From assembly GCA_008330645.1 (NCBI GenBank), contig VLTN01000022.1, positions 372,001 through 436,000 on the forward strand: a stretch of 64,000 nt of DNA, read 5' to 3'. The DNA comes from Cafeteria roenbergensis. Lineage: Eukaryota > Sar > Bigyra > Bicosoecida > Cafeteriaceae. Under the pieces are notes generated by a model. The model was not told the DNA's origin and did no database searches. It worked only from the letters and a program-made list of their open reading frames with translations. Shown one piece after another: positions 29,387 to 39,994 of this stretch (the first letter of the stretch is position 1; every line of letters starts with the position of its first letter). The position numbers and the translations under genes were made by a program.

Positions 29387-31426
29387 TCACTGGCCGAACC
29401 CGTGACCGGCAGCGCCCACCACGCAGGCGGCAGTCAGCCACGCAGGCGGGGCCCGCGCGGCGCTCGCAACAGCGAAGGGGGCCACCTTGGACCACACGGC
29501 CGCAGCCGCAGCCTCCGTAGCCGCAGGCGGCGGCACGGGCGGCGGCGCGCCGCCCCCGGCCCCCGCCGGCACGCCCACGTCCCTCGGCGGTCCGGCCGCG
29601 ACGCCCGTGGCCCCGCGCAGCGCCGCACTCCCAGCCTCCGGCGGCGGCGGCGGCGGCGACGGCTGTCCTCCCCGCTGGCTGATGGTGGCCATCCGGGCCA
29701 CCGGCTCGGCCCCGCCCGCGGCCGCGCCGGGCCCCGCGGCCGCGCCCGGCAGCAGCGCCAGGTCGTCTGGCAGAGCCGGCCCCAGCCCGGGCGCCCGCCA
29801 CGGGGTGCCCCGCGGGGCGGCGGAGCCCACTGCCCGGTAGCGCATCGTCCCCGGCACCCCTGCCATGGCCAGCGCGGCCGCCGTCGCGCCGCCCAGGCCC
29901 CGCAGCTCCATCGCGCCCCGCAGCGCCGCGGAGGAGGGCCGCTGCTGCGGCGGGGGCGTGGCGAAGGCCGGGATTCCCAGCTCCAGGTCCGGCAGCACCG
30001 CGTTGGCGGGGCCCGGGACGGAGAAGGGCGGCGCCTCCGTGGGCCTGCCCGCCAGCGCGCCGTCCCCGGGCGACGCGTGACCGCCTGGCGACTCACGATG
30101 GGCCGCCGCTATGGAGTCAGCGTCGGAGGACCCTCGCCGGCGCCACCGCGACGCGGCCTTGGCATGCCCCTCGCCCAGCAGGTCGCGCGTGTCAGCCCGC
30201 CGCCTCTGCGGGCTTGCTGCGAAGGGCGTGGCGTCAGCGTCCCAGTCCTCGCCCCCCCCGAGCGCGCATCCAGCGTCCTCCTCGCGGGGGGCCTCGCCCG
30301 CCTCGTCCACCATCTCGTCCAGGGCAGGCAGAGACTGGAGGCTGGGCGCCACCTGCGGCTCCAGCTGCGGGCTCCAGCGAAGAGGCTCTGCCAGCCTGGA
30401 GGCAAGCTCTGCAGCCGTGGCGAGCGAGGCGCGAGCCGACGGCACGCCGCCTCCGCGGGGACGGGCGGCCCGGTCGGACGCAGGCGCGGCAGAGCCACCG
30501 GCGCGGCTAGCAGCAGAGCCCGCTGGCCCGGGCGCCGGCCCAGGCGCCGGCCCGGGCGCCGGCGCTGCGTGCGGGGGGTCGACTGGATGCGGGCTGCCAG
30601 GAGAAGCGGTCGCTGCGCCGGCCGCCGCCCCGCGGCCGCCGCCCAGCTCAGCCCACTCGCTCACTGCGCCCCCGCGCTCGGTGAACCACGCGTCTCTGAG
30701 GAGGGCGCTGAGGTTCTGGCCCGGCGCGTCGATCTTCGAGGGAGAGAGGGCGACAGGCCCGGCAGCGCTGCCCATGCCCGTGCGTATGTCCACGGTCACG
30801 ATGAGGGCGCCCAGCGACGAGCGCGACCCCTGCAGCTGATGCGACCGCACCATGGCGGCGTCGGGGAATGATGCCGCGTGGGGGCTCTCCCGCGACGGGT
30901 GCGACGCGAGCAGGCGATATGACACCTCCTCAGGGCTGTCAGGAGGGCCAGCCGGCTCGCCCATGGTCACGGCAATCGCAAACACGGACCTGAGAAGCAC
31001 GGACGCGGCCAGGTGGAACTTGCGCAGCTCAGAAATGAGCTGCTTGCCGGATGGCAACGCCATTTCCCGAGCATCGGCGGCGCCGCCCTGCTTGGACCTG
31101 GCAAACGCGAATACCCAGCGCTCCGAGAGCGACTGGCTCGGACCCGGCCCGATCGGGTCGGTGTGCCCACGGGGCCGCCGGTGCACCTCGAGGGTGAGCG
31201 GTCTGTCGGGCTCCTTGGCCCATGAGCTGGTGTCGGCGCGCAACTTGTCCAGCCGCGGCGTGGTCAGGCCGAACCGTGCGCTCTCGCTGCGGGTGTCGGT
31301 CCCGCGGCCGAGCCTTTCCAGGTGGGCGTCCTCGAGGCGGTGCAGCAGCACCCCCTCGATGCCCTTGAGAATGGTTTCCGAGGCGAGCTGGTTGACCTTG
31401 TCGTCTGCAACGTCCATCGCGGCCAT
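29387..31426 (-). CDS. ATG13: autophagy protein ATG13 (HORMA domain)
   Basis: A single exon of 679 residues; start at MAAMDVADD (31426), with an in-frame ATG at 31477 as an alternative. The N-terminal ~220 residues read as an ATG13 HORMA domain: VNQLASETILKGIEGVLLHR, then PLTLEVHRRP, SLSERWVFAFAR, LRKFHLAASVLLRSVFAIAV and a closing SSLGALIVTVDIRTG strand. The remainder is Pro/Ala/Gly/Ser-rich and disordered, as in the family, where it binds the ATG1/ULK kinase and ATG17/FIP200-type scaffolds. Function: regulatory subunit of the autophagy initiation kinase complex. The identification rests on pattern and order of motifs, with modest residue identity. It lies 233 bp downstream of the DUF2817 gene on the same strand. 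Confidence 0.7.
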   Translation of the reverse strand: MAAMDVADDKVNQLASETILKGIEGVLLHRLEDAHLERLGRGTDTRSESARFGLTTPRLDKLRADTSSWAKEPDRPLTLEVHRRPRGHTDPIGPGPSQSLSERWVFAFARSKQGGAADAREMALPSGKQLISELRKFHLAASVLLRSVFAIAVTMGEPAGPPDSPEEVSYRLLASHPSRESPHAASFPDAAMVRSHQLQGSRSSLGALIVTVDIRTGMGSAAGPVALSPSKIDAPGQNLSALLRDAWFTERGGAVSEWAELGGGRGAAAGAATASPGSPHPVDPPHAAPAPGPAPGPAPGPAGSAASRAGGSAAPASDRAARPRGGGVPSARASLATAAELASRLAEPLRWSPQLEPQVAPSLQSLPALDEMVDEAGEAPREEDAGCALGGGEDWDADATPFAASPQRRRADTRDLLGEGHAKAASRWRRRGSSDADSIAAAHRESPGGHASPGDGALAGRPTEAPPFSVPGPANAVLPDLELGIPAFATPPPQQRPSSAALRGAMELRGLGGATAAALAMAGVPGTMRYRAVGSAAPRGTPWRAPGLGPALPDDLALLPGAAAGPGAAAGGAEPVARMATISQRGGQPSPPPPPPEAGSAALRGATGVAAGPPRDVGVPAGAGGGAPPPVPPPAATEAAAAAVWSKVAPFAVASAARAPPAWLTAACVVGAAGHGFGQ

Positions 31427-31659
31427 TGCGGCGCCCCCGGTGCGTGCTCCGCACGGCTTGGGGGGCTGCGACAACACCCAGCAGAGGCTGCTCGGTGCCG
31501 CGCGTGCGCTCGCAGCGGGAAAGCGGCTCGGGTCCCGGCGCGGTCGGTGAGTGTTCGATTGGCTGATCGGCTTCGGGCGCTCAGTCGCAAATGGGCTAGT
31601 TCAGAGTCGCGCCAAGCTCTGCCAACTGCGCCGCAGAGTCAGGCGGCATCGGCTTCGAA

Positions 31660-33648
31660 TCACTCGGACGAGGCGCCGTCGTGAAACTCGTCGGCCATGG
31701 CAGAAAGCAGAGTGAGGCCGGAATCGAGCACGCTCAGGCGCCACTCAAGCGAAGGCGGGTTGAAGCAGCGGCGCACCTCCGCCCGGATCGGGTGCTCCCG
31801 CGGCACAACGCCGCCCCTCCCTGGCCCGGGAGGGAAGTGCCTCGAGAGAGCGCAGTCGGCCCGCAGCGCCTTGGCCACCGTCGTGGCCCGCACAGTGCCC
31901 ATCTCCTGAGACACCACCAGCCTGTCGCTCGGCGCCACCCCATCGAACGCCTGCGCCCGGGCCGCTGCCGCCCCGATCGCCTCGCCGGCCCCCTCGTGGC
32001 GAGGGTAGCCCTTGGGCCCCGGTAGGCACTGGTAGAGCTGCTTCATGTCCCCGATGATGCGGTAGGCCACCCCCGCACCCCCCGTCTCCTCGGGGCACTG
32101 CACCACCCGCTTGGTGCCGGGCAGCGCGACCTCGTCTGGCGACACCCCCAGCAGCGCCCTGGCTCTAGCGGCCGAGCGGGCATCGGCGACCAGGATGGAG
32201 TTCTGGGCGGGCGCCCCCAGCCCGGTGTGGCAGTCCACCATCACCACGCGCCGGGGACCCCTGCGCCCCATGAACAGCGCCGCCACGCCCACGGCGGCCT
32301 CCGGCGGCCAGCTCGGCTCGCCGCCGGCTCGCGCGCTCGCTCGGCCCGACTTGGAAGCGCCGGACGCCCCACCCGCAGCAGAGGCCGCCACCAGCGCCTG
32401 CTCGCCGCCACCGCCTCCAGCCGGCGCCGCCGTTGGCAGGGCCGCGGGTGGGGCCTTGGCGTCGCCCGGCGTCCCGTCGCCAGCCGCCGCCCCGGCCACG
32501 GCCACGTCCCCCGCCTCGGCGGGAGAGTCCTCCAGCGCTGCCAGTACGCCCACGGCCGCCAGCGCGTCGATGAGCGCGCGGCACGAGGGCTGCAGGCCTG
32601 CCCCGCCGTACTGCACGGTGTGTGGCTCCACGTAGTGCCCGGTCGCGAGCCCCTCCTTCACTTGCGAGAAGCCCTGGCAGCAGATGGTGCGGGCGATGCT
32701 GCGGCGGACGAAACCAGGAACAGCGAGACGCACGCGCAGTGAGCCACTAGCATAGCCGAAGGCTAAGCGGAGCTCCGGCATGAGCGCCGTCGGGAACGCG
32801 CGGCGGCGGCGGGTAGCACGCCTGCGCCTGCCGCACCGGCGCGCTGCGGCTCACGCGAGGTTGAGGCAAGACTGCTCGCAGCAGCCGTCCGACGGGAGGA
32901 AGGGAGGGTTCGCGATGTCGTACACTGTGCGGTACGCCCTTGGAATGCCTGCCGCGATCAGCTGACGGAACGCGTCCTCGTCGATCGCGGCCCTGTTCAG
33001 GTCAACGCCGAGCTCGTTGTACCGGCGGCCCATTGCCATGCCGAAGGGGTTGACGCAGTGCACGAACAGCACCATGTCACGGCGACCTGGCAGCAGGTGG
33101 GGCATGCGCCCGGCGGCGATGTTCCGCAGCGCGGCCGTCTGCACCGCGCTGCCGAAGAAGCCCTCGACCCCGTGCACGCCGCTCTGCAGCACGAGCAGGC
33201 TGTCTGGCACGGCGCCTGCGTCGAGATCGGCTCCTCGCCGGTATGCCAGCGAGATGTGCATGTGGCTCCTGCGACGACGGTGGGCGAGGTGGCACTGGGC
33301 GTGGTGGATCTTGGTGAAGCGAGTACGCCGAAGAAACTGGGAGCCGGCCAGCGACTTGCCACTTCAACTTGGCGTGAGCATGCGGTGGCAGCAGCGGTGG
33401 AGGCGAGAGCACCACCACCACCACCACCAGCAGTCTCAATGGAGTCTTCAGCCAGCTCACGCGAAGTCGGCGCTCTCCTCCCATTCGAGTGAGTCGCGGC
33501 TGTCCGTTGCCATCGGCAGCGGCTGCCTCATCACCGTGAAGCCAGCGTCCGATGCCGCCTTCTCGAACTTGTCCTTGGCCTCAATGAAGCTCTCGCTCCA
33601 CGCGGCAGCAGCCTCGATGGAGGTCATGTCGAGGTCATGAGACGCCAT
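31660..33648 (-). CDS. DUF2817 family protein, M14-like zinc carboxypeptidase fold
   Basis: Three exons, 33648-33461, 33268-32855 and 32698-31660, encode 546 residues with phases that close exactly. Exon 1 has the family's AWSESFIEAKDKFEKAA opening. Exon 2 has LLVLQSGVHGVEGFFGSAVQ, carrying the HxxE zinc pair, and VLFVHCVNPFGMAMGRRYNE followed by LGVDLNR. Exon 3 has GLATGHYVEPHTVQYGG and, after an Ala/Gly insertion, VVMVDCHTGLG with the third zinc His. Bacterial members resemble M14 metallocarboxypeptidases, but the substrate is not known. No signal peptide is seen, so the cytosol is likely. It is divergent from ARP2 across 506 bp. Confidence 0.8.
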
Positions 33649-34154
33649 GCTGGCTAGCTTCTCGCTTTCCCCGGCTGCGAGGAGTTCAGGCGACAAGACG
33701 CAAGCACGATGGTTGCCTTCGACGGCGCGGCAACCGACGCGACCTCGGCCGGACTTGCCACTGGCCAGCTCATTCGGGGCCTCCCCGCCCCCCCCCCCCA
33801 AGCTAGCCCCGCGCAGTGCGCGCCGGTGGCGGGCTCACCCCGGCTTCGCAGCGCGGCGATGTGCGGCTGGGCCGGCGCTGCCAGTGAACAGAGACAGAGC
33901 CAAGGATCGCGGCAGAGGCCGAGTTGCGGTTCGCAGGACGGGTGCGATGGGGGAGTCGCGCTGGGGCCGCAGCATGCCAAAAAGAACGGAACCAGCGTGC
34001 TGCCCCAGCCTGTGGCATCGAGCCCGGGCGCGCAGGCCGCGCGCTGCGCCGCAGGCCGCCGCGGCCTGCTCCCGTGAATGCTCGCCGAGCGCAAATATTC
34101 GACCGGCGATCGCCATTCGAGCCACTCAGTGCGTGGCCAGGGGATCCCTCGGGC
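33649..34154. promoter_or_regulatory. bidirectional promoter region, DUF2817 gene / ARP2
   Basis: 506 bp between divergent starts. It contains a run of 14 cytosines near 33786-33799 and a GCGCAAATATTCGACC element about 65 bp upstream of the ARP2 ATG; AATATTTGCCG occurs upstream of the PH-domain gene. No ORF or RNA gene is seen. Confidence 0.45.
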
Positions 34155-35750
34155 ATGGCTGCGGCTGCTGCAAGCGCCGACCCTGTGGTGGACACGGACG
34201 TCCTGGTGTGTGACAACGGAACTGGCGTGAGTGGCGACGCGCCCGGACCGAGGGCCCGCGCCAGCGCGCGCGTGGCTCGGGGCCGGCGCGCTTGATTCCG
34301 GATGCCCGCGCTCGCACGCCCGCGGTTGGCCTGGCTCGCCCTTTCGCCCTGCGCGGAGTGTTCACGGGATGTCTTCCCGCAGCGCCGTTGCCGAGGTGGG
34401 CCCGCTCGTGCTCCGCCGAGCGCCCTGTGGCGCGCCGGGCTGCGGCGGAGCGCGGCTTCAAGCAGGCAACCCGGCAGCGCACTCCCCGACTCGCGGCGCC
34501 GCCAAGGCCTGCGCTGCTGCAAGCTGCGAGCGCGCGCGTGGCAGGGCGTTGCAAGGCACACTGCGCCAGAGCCTGTGCCTCTCTTGGTGCTCCTGCGGCG
34601 TGGTTCGCAGTTTGTCAAGGCCGGCTTTGGCGGCGAAAACTTTCCTCGCCATGTGTTCCCGTCCATGATCGGCCGGCCTGTGCTGCGCGCCGAGGAGGAC
34701 CTGCTCGGCGACGTCGAGCTGAAGGACGTGATGGTGGGCCAGGAGGCGGCGGACATGCGGCGCGCGCTCGAGATCACGTACCCCGTGGAGAACGGCATCA
34801 TCACCAACTGGGACGACATGGAGCTCATCTGGGACCACGTGTTCCACGACCGCCTGGGCGTGGACCCGGCCGGGAAGAAGCTGATGCTGACCGAGGCGCC
34901 GATGAACCCTGAGCGCAACCGCAAGCGCATGGTGACGACGATGTTCGAGAAGTACGAGCTGGGCGCGGTGCAGATCTGGTGGCAGGCGCTGCTCACGCTC
35001 TACGGCCAGGGCATGGACACGGGCGTGGTGGTTGACAGCGGTGACGGCGTGTCGCACGTCGTGGCGGTGTACGACAACATGGTCATCCCTCACCTGACCC
35101 GCCGGCTCAACGTCGCCGGGCGCCACATCACCCGCTACTTCACGAAGCTGCTCCTGCTCCGGGGCTACTCCTTCAACCGCTCGGCCGACTTCCAGACCGT
35201 GCAGGAGATCAAGGAGAAGCTCGCCTTCGTGGCGCGCAACCCGGACGTGGAGCGCCGGCTGGCGGCCGAGACCACGGTGCTGATGGAGAACTACACGCTG
35301 CCCGACGGCCGCGAGATCAAGGTGGGGAGGGAGCGCTTCGAGGCCCCGGAGGCCCTCTTCCAGCCCGGCCTGGTGGACGTGGAGGGCGACGGGCTGTCGG
35401 ACATGGTCTTCAACATGATCCAGGACGCGGACATGGACCTGCGCCCCACCTTCTACAAGAGCATCGTGGTCTCGGGCGGGTCCACCATGTACCCCGGCCT
35501 GCCCTCCCGCCTGGAGTACGACATCCAGCAGCGGTACCTGAAGGAGATCGCGCGCGGGGACGAGAAGAAGCTCCGCCGCATGGGAATCAGCGTGCTGGAC
35601 CCGCCGCAGCGCAAGCACCTCGTCTTCGCCGGCGCGGCCTACATCTCCCACACCATGCGCAACAGCGACGCCTTCTGGATCACAAAGGCGGAGTACGAGG
35701 AGATGGGCGTGGACCGCTGCGTGGGCAAGGCCAACCGGGCCAGCAGCTAG
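34155..35750 (+). CDS. ARP2: actin-related protein 2 (Arp2/3 complex)
   Basis: Exon 1 (34155-34226) encodes MAAAAASADP and VLVCDNGTG. Exon 2 (34611-35750) resumes at FVKAGFGGENFPRHVFP. The join falls in the first nucleotide-phosphate loop, and the 384-bp intron has a GTGAGT donor and TTCGCAG acceptor. The 403-residue product matches ARP2 throughout: MVGQEAADMR, YPVENGIITNWDDME, LLTLYGQGMDTGVVVDSGDG, PHLTRRLNVAGRHITRY, LLLLRGYSFNRSADF, GSTMYPGLPSRLEYD. ARP2 pairs with ARP3 in the seven-subunit complex that nucleates branched actin filaments in the cytoplasm. Length and motifs are normal. Confidence 0.95.
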
Positions 35751-36026
35751 ATGGCTCCCCCGCCCCCCCCTCTCCCGCACCGCTCGACATTGCCTGAGCG
35801 ATCGGCTCGGCGCCAGCGAGGAGTTATGGCCCCGTCCCCCTCCCCCCCCCGCCCAGCGCGTAGTGCGTGCCCGCAGTGTACCAGGCCTAATTGCGTTCTC
35901 AATTTACGCCCCAGGCGCGAGAAAACCGCCCTCGGCTCGGTGCCCAGGGCGCCACTGGCGGCCGCGCGGCGCAGCGCGCGCGCACGCACGCGAACCCCAC
36001 TTGCACTCAACAGCACGCGCTCCCGC

Positions 36027-36575
36027 TCACTCCCACGCCGTGTCCTCGCCCGCTGCCTCCAGCTCCATGCGGGCGGCCCGCTCCTCGGCCAGCGCGTCCT
36101 CCAGCTCCACCACACGCTGCTGGAGCCACGCGAAGCTCGCGGCCTCGCCCTCGGCCCCGCGAGGTAGGGAAGCCTCGCCCGGGGCGCCCCCAGCGTGTGC
36201 GCGCGCCAGCTGCGCGTGCAGGTCGGCAATGGTCTGGCGCTGAGCGGCGACCTCGTCCTCGAGGCGCTCGTTGTCCTCGCGCAGCGAGTGCAGCGCCTCC
36301 GCCAGCGAGTGCTCGGTCCGGCTCCTCCGGTCGCTGCCCGGCTCGAGGACGCCCAGCTTGCCGCACCGGCACCCGTCGAGCTCGGCCTCGAGCTCCTTGA
36401 CGCGCCGGTGAGCTCGCACGAGCGCTGACGACAGCTCAGCAACCCCGTCAGCAACTGCTGCGGCTGCTCCCCGGCGGCTGAGCTGGGGCCGAGGCGGCGC
36501 GCGGCCGACCTCGGCCCGGGTGGGCGACCGCGGGTCTGCCACCGGGTGCGCGCCCGTGGTGCGGCGAGCAGGCAA
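36027..36575 (-). CDS. small coiled-coil protein
   Basis: A single exon of 182 residues starts at ATG 36575. The N-terminal 40 residues are Arg/Pro/Ala-rich; then two heptad-like coiled-coil blocks follow: LSSALVRAHRRVKELEAELD at about 48-67 and LHSLREDNERLEDEVAAQRQ at about 96-115, with a further helix near the end (VVELEDALAEERAARMELEA). There is a Cys pair (GCRCG). I recognise no family; such short coiled-coil proteins are often centrosomal, ciliary or vesicle-tethering factors. It is convergent with ARP2 (276 bp between stops) and divergent from PUM3. Confidence 0.6.
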   Translation of the reverse strand: MPARRTTGAHPVADPRSPTRAEVGRAPPRPQLSRRGAAAAVADGVAELSSALVRAHRRVKELEAELDGCRCGKLGVLEPGSDRRSRTEHSLAEALHSLREDNERLEDEVAAQRQTIADLHAQLARAHAGGAPGEASLPRGAEGEAASFAWLQQRVVELEDALAEERAARMELEAAGEDTAWE

Positions 36576-37124
36576 CGACTACCACGCGCCAGGTGCGCCC
36601 TGGCCCTGGCTGCTTGAACAGCAACACAACCGACTCGGCTCTGCAGGCGGCGTGCGCGCCAGACGGCGGACGAGCGCCACTGAGGGTGTTTCCACCCGCA
36701 CGCCCGCCGCCGGTGCCCAACGTGCCCGTTGGCGAGTGTTTCGTACCGATTCCAGAGCCAGCCCCTCGCGGCCAGCCGTCAAGCCCAGCCGGGGCGGGCG
36801 GCAGCCGGGGCCCTCGATTCACCCACCAGTCACACACGCAATGCGCGGCGCCCTGGCTCGCGAACGAACCACAGCGCGACCCTGCATTTACAAGGCCGCC
36901 CCGAACAGGCCTTGCGCGCTCGGTAGAGGCCTGAAGGGGGAGGGAATGGGGGCGCAAACAGCGCGGCCGCAACCACCCCTGTCAACTGCTCCTCCTGCAA
37001 CAAGCCCAGTGCAGAGCCCGTGCCGCCATTGCAAAGGTGCTCTGCCCAAGCAAAGGCTGCAGCGCGAGCTGCCGCGCCCCAAGCCCCGCACAGCCCTGCT
37101 CCTCGACCAGGAGACCGAGTCGAG
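36576..37124. promoter_or_regulatory. divergent promoter region, coiled-coil gene / PUM3
   Basis: 549 bp between divergent starts, with somewhat lower GC than the flanking coding DNA. I see no recognisable element and no coding exon. Confidence 0.4.
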
Positions 37125-39148
37125 ATGGCAGCCAAGCGCCCCAGGGATTCGGGGGCTGGCATGGACGGGCCTTCCAAGGCCCCGCGCGCGGCGGACGGCA
37201 GCCGCGGTCGCGGGCGCGGGCGCGGCGGTGCCTCAGGCCCGGGCCGCGGGCGCGGGCGCGGTGATGCAAGCGGCAGCAGCCGTGGCGGCGGCTTTTCTAG
37301 CCGCGGGGGCGGTTCGTCCCGCGGCGGGCGCGGCGGCGGCTTCGAGGGGGGCAGCCGGGGTCGTGGCGGCTCCTTCGGCGGGCGCGGGCGCGGTCGCGGC
37401 GGCTCCTTTGGCGGCGGCGACGGTGGGGGGCGCGGCCGGGGCGGCGGCTTTGCCAGCCGCGGTGGGCGGGGCGGCTCGTTCGGCGGCAAGCCTTCCGGCG
37501 CCAGCGGCGCGACGGCTCCCCAGCAGTTCCGGCGCGAGAAGGCCAACGCGTCGAGCGGCATCGGCGACCTCCTCACCCGCGCCAAGCGCATTTGGAACAT
37601 CCTCCGCGAGAAGAAGACCCCCGCGGACAAGCGCCGCGAGCTCGTGGCCCAGCTGGTGGAGCTCGTGGACGGCCACGTGAAGGACCTGGTGATGAAGCAC
37701 GACGCCTCCCGCGTGGTCCAGAGCGTCATCCGGCACGGCACCCCGCAGGCGCAGCTGGCGGTCGCCAAGGAGATGACCCGGGAGGGCATGATCCTGGACC
37801 TCGCCAAGGCCAAGTACGGCCACCAGCTGGTCGTGAAGATGCTTCGCTGGGGCGGCCCCGAGGCCCGCAACCTCGTCTTCAAGCAGCTGGAGGGCCACTT
37901 CGCCCGGCTCGTCACGCACGCCCAGGGCGCCGTCGTGGTGGAGATGGGGTGGATGCGCGGCTTCACCGGCGCCCAGCGCTGGCAGATGGAGCAGGAGCTC
38001 TTTGGCCCGGCGTTCCGCCACATCCAGGACGTTGCTCGCGGGGCCTCCGGGGCCCGCACGCTGGCCGACGTGCTCGCTAGCGAGCAGAGCCGCGCGGCCG
38101 CCACCGGCCCCGCCGAGGTGCAGAGCGCCAAGCGCGCCCGCGCCCGCGTGGCGTCGGCCCTCTTCGACACGGTGCAGCGCGCCGCCGACAAGGCCGTCCT
38201 CGGCCTCACGGTGCTCCACCGCGCCGCGGCCGACCTCTTCATCGCGTCCCACGGCGCGCTGCCCGGCCAGGCAGCCGCGGCGGCGCCGCTCCTGCGCGAG
38301 GCGGTCGTGGCCCTCGCCGGCTCCCGCGACGGCGGCCGCGCCGCCTGCGCCGCCCTCGGCTACGGCTCTGCCAAGGATCGCAAGGTCATGTGCCGCCGCA
38401 TCTCCGACCACGCCGCCGAGATGGCGGAGCACGAGGTGGGCGCGCTCATCATCGCCCGCGCCCTCGCCGTCACGGACGACACGAAGATGCTTGCCAGCAC
38501 CATCCTCAAGCCCCTCGGCCTCTCCGACACGGTCAACGCCCGGGCAGTGGCCGCGATGGCCAGGGACCGGGCGGGGCGCAAGGTGCTGCTGCAGCTGCTC
38601 GCGCCGCTCGGCAGCTGGCTCTCCCCCGCGGAGAAGGAGATGATGATCGAGTACTCCGTGCCCGTCAAGCAGCGCAAGGCCGACAAGGCGGCTGCCAAGG
38701 ACCCTGCCAAGGACGAGGCCGCCGCGGTGGCGGCATTTGACCGCGCCACGGGCGGCGCAGACGAGGCCGCAGCGGCTGCCGAGGAGGAGGCCGAGGCGGA
38801 GCTCGTCCCCACCTCGAAGAAGGACGCCGCCAAGCGCGCCGAGGAGCTGCTGGAGGTGGCCGGCCCCGCCATCGCGGACGCCTGTTGCCTCGCCGCGCCT
38901 CGCATGATCGTCAGCGGGCCCGGCATGGAGGTGCTTTCGGAGGCCGTGTGGGTGCTCGGCGTGGTTGGCGGCGACCAGCGCGTGCTGGAGGCAGCGGCGG
39001 AGGGCTGCTTGGCGGAGGGAGGCACCACAGACGCCGAGGAGGAGGCCGAGGCCGCGGCCGCCGCCGCAGCAGCTGCCGCCAGATCGTCGTCGACCTCGGC
39101 GGGGGCGGCGGCGGCAGCGTCGTCTGGAGATGCCGGGTCGGATTCTGA

Positions 39149-39191
<43 letters not shown>

Positions 39192-39674
39192 GACGAGCCT
39201 GCCAAGGCCGCCGGTGCCAGCGACGATGAAGAGGACGCCGGCCCCGGCCCTGGCAGCGACGCGGAGGACGACGACGACGAGGACGAGGACGACGCCGCTG
39301 CCGCGGAGGGCGGGCAGGAGGAGGAGGAAGAGGAGGAGGAGGAGGAGCCCGTGCCTGAGACGGCCAGCGCAATGCTGGAGCTGCCCAACACCGCCCTGTT
39401 CATCAAGAAGCTCCTCATCCGCGAGGGCAAGATGGAGGGCGGCGCGCCTGCCAAGGGCTTCGCCGCCGCTCTGCTGCGCGTGATGAAGGAGCACGGGCCT
39501 GAGGCGCTCGCTGCGGGCCTGGCGTCCAACCGCGGCGCATTCTCCGTGCTCGGCCTGTGCGAGCACGCGGCCGTCGGGCCGGACGCCCGCGCGTGGGTCA
39601 AGTCCAACATGGATGTCGTCAAGGCGGCGCCCAAGTGCAAGGGCAAGGCCATCCTGCTCAAGAAGCTCGCCTGA
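37125..39674 (+). CDS. PUM3: Pumilio-family nucleolar RNA-binding protein (PUM3/PUF6 type) with N-terminal RGG domain
   Basis: A single exon of 849 residues. After MAAKRPRDSG come ~100 residues of RG/RGG/FGG repeats like the GAR domains of fibrillarin and nucleolin. From ~145 the PUF/CPL body starts with the family signature (LLTRAKRIWNILREKKTPAD, VDGHVKDLVMKHDASRVVQS, YGHQLVVKMLRWG). A CPL-like region follows (MEVLSEAVWVLGVVGGD and TALFIKKLL). Between them lie acidic tracts, including a (Ser-Asp) run near residues 673-690 and Glu runs. PUM3/Puf6 proteins are nucleolar and act in 60S ribosome biogenesis and RNA binding. The GAR domain is not usual in the family. Confidence 0.85.
39139..39192 (+). 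repeat. GACAGC hexanucleotide repeat coding Ser-Asp
   Basis: About eight copies of a GACAGC unit in frame inside the PUM3 gene encode an alternating Ser-Asp tract, a likely casein-kinase-2-type phosphorylated acidic segment. Confidence 0.85.
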
Positions 39675-39994
39675 GCCACTGGCGGAGCCCGGCTGCGTGA
39701 ACGCGTGCGGCTCGCGCGCCCGCTGCGCGGCACCGGCCCCCTACGTCCCCCCTCCTCCCGCGCCCCACTCCCCTGCCAGCGAGCGAGCGACCGCAAATGT
39801 CGTGTGCATCCTGTGCGAATCCGCCGCTTGCGCTGCTCACACAGTCTGGAACAAAGGGCCCCGTGCAGCTGCTTGCGCTCTGAATGTCGCAAGCAGAGCG
39901 GAAGGCGCGGCGGCTGCATGCACCGGCACGCCTGCACACCCTTTCCGCCCCGCGCCTGCGCGCCCTCGCCGATCAAGAGCGGCGACCGCCTGCG
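39675..39994. other. intergenic region between two plus-strand genes
   Basis: 320 bp holding the 3' end of PUM3 and the promoter of the gamma-tubulin complex gene. AATGTCGTGTGC at 39796-39807, 122 nt past the PUM3 stop, is identical to the 12-mer found 88 nt past the NDUFA6-like stop. Confidence 0.45.

Noticed and set aside
31640-31670. GGCTTCGAATC as a possible tRNA T-arm
   Set aside because: No matching acceptor stem or D-arm upstream; it overlaps the stop region of the DUF2817 gene.
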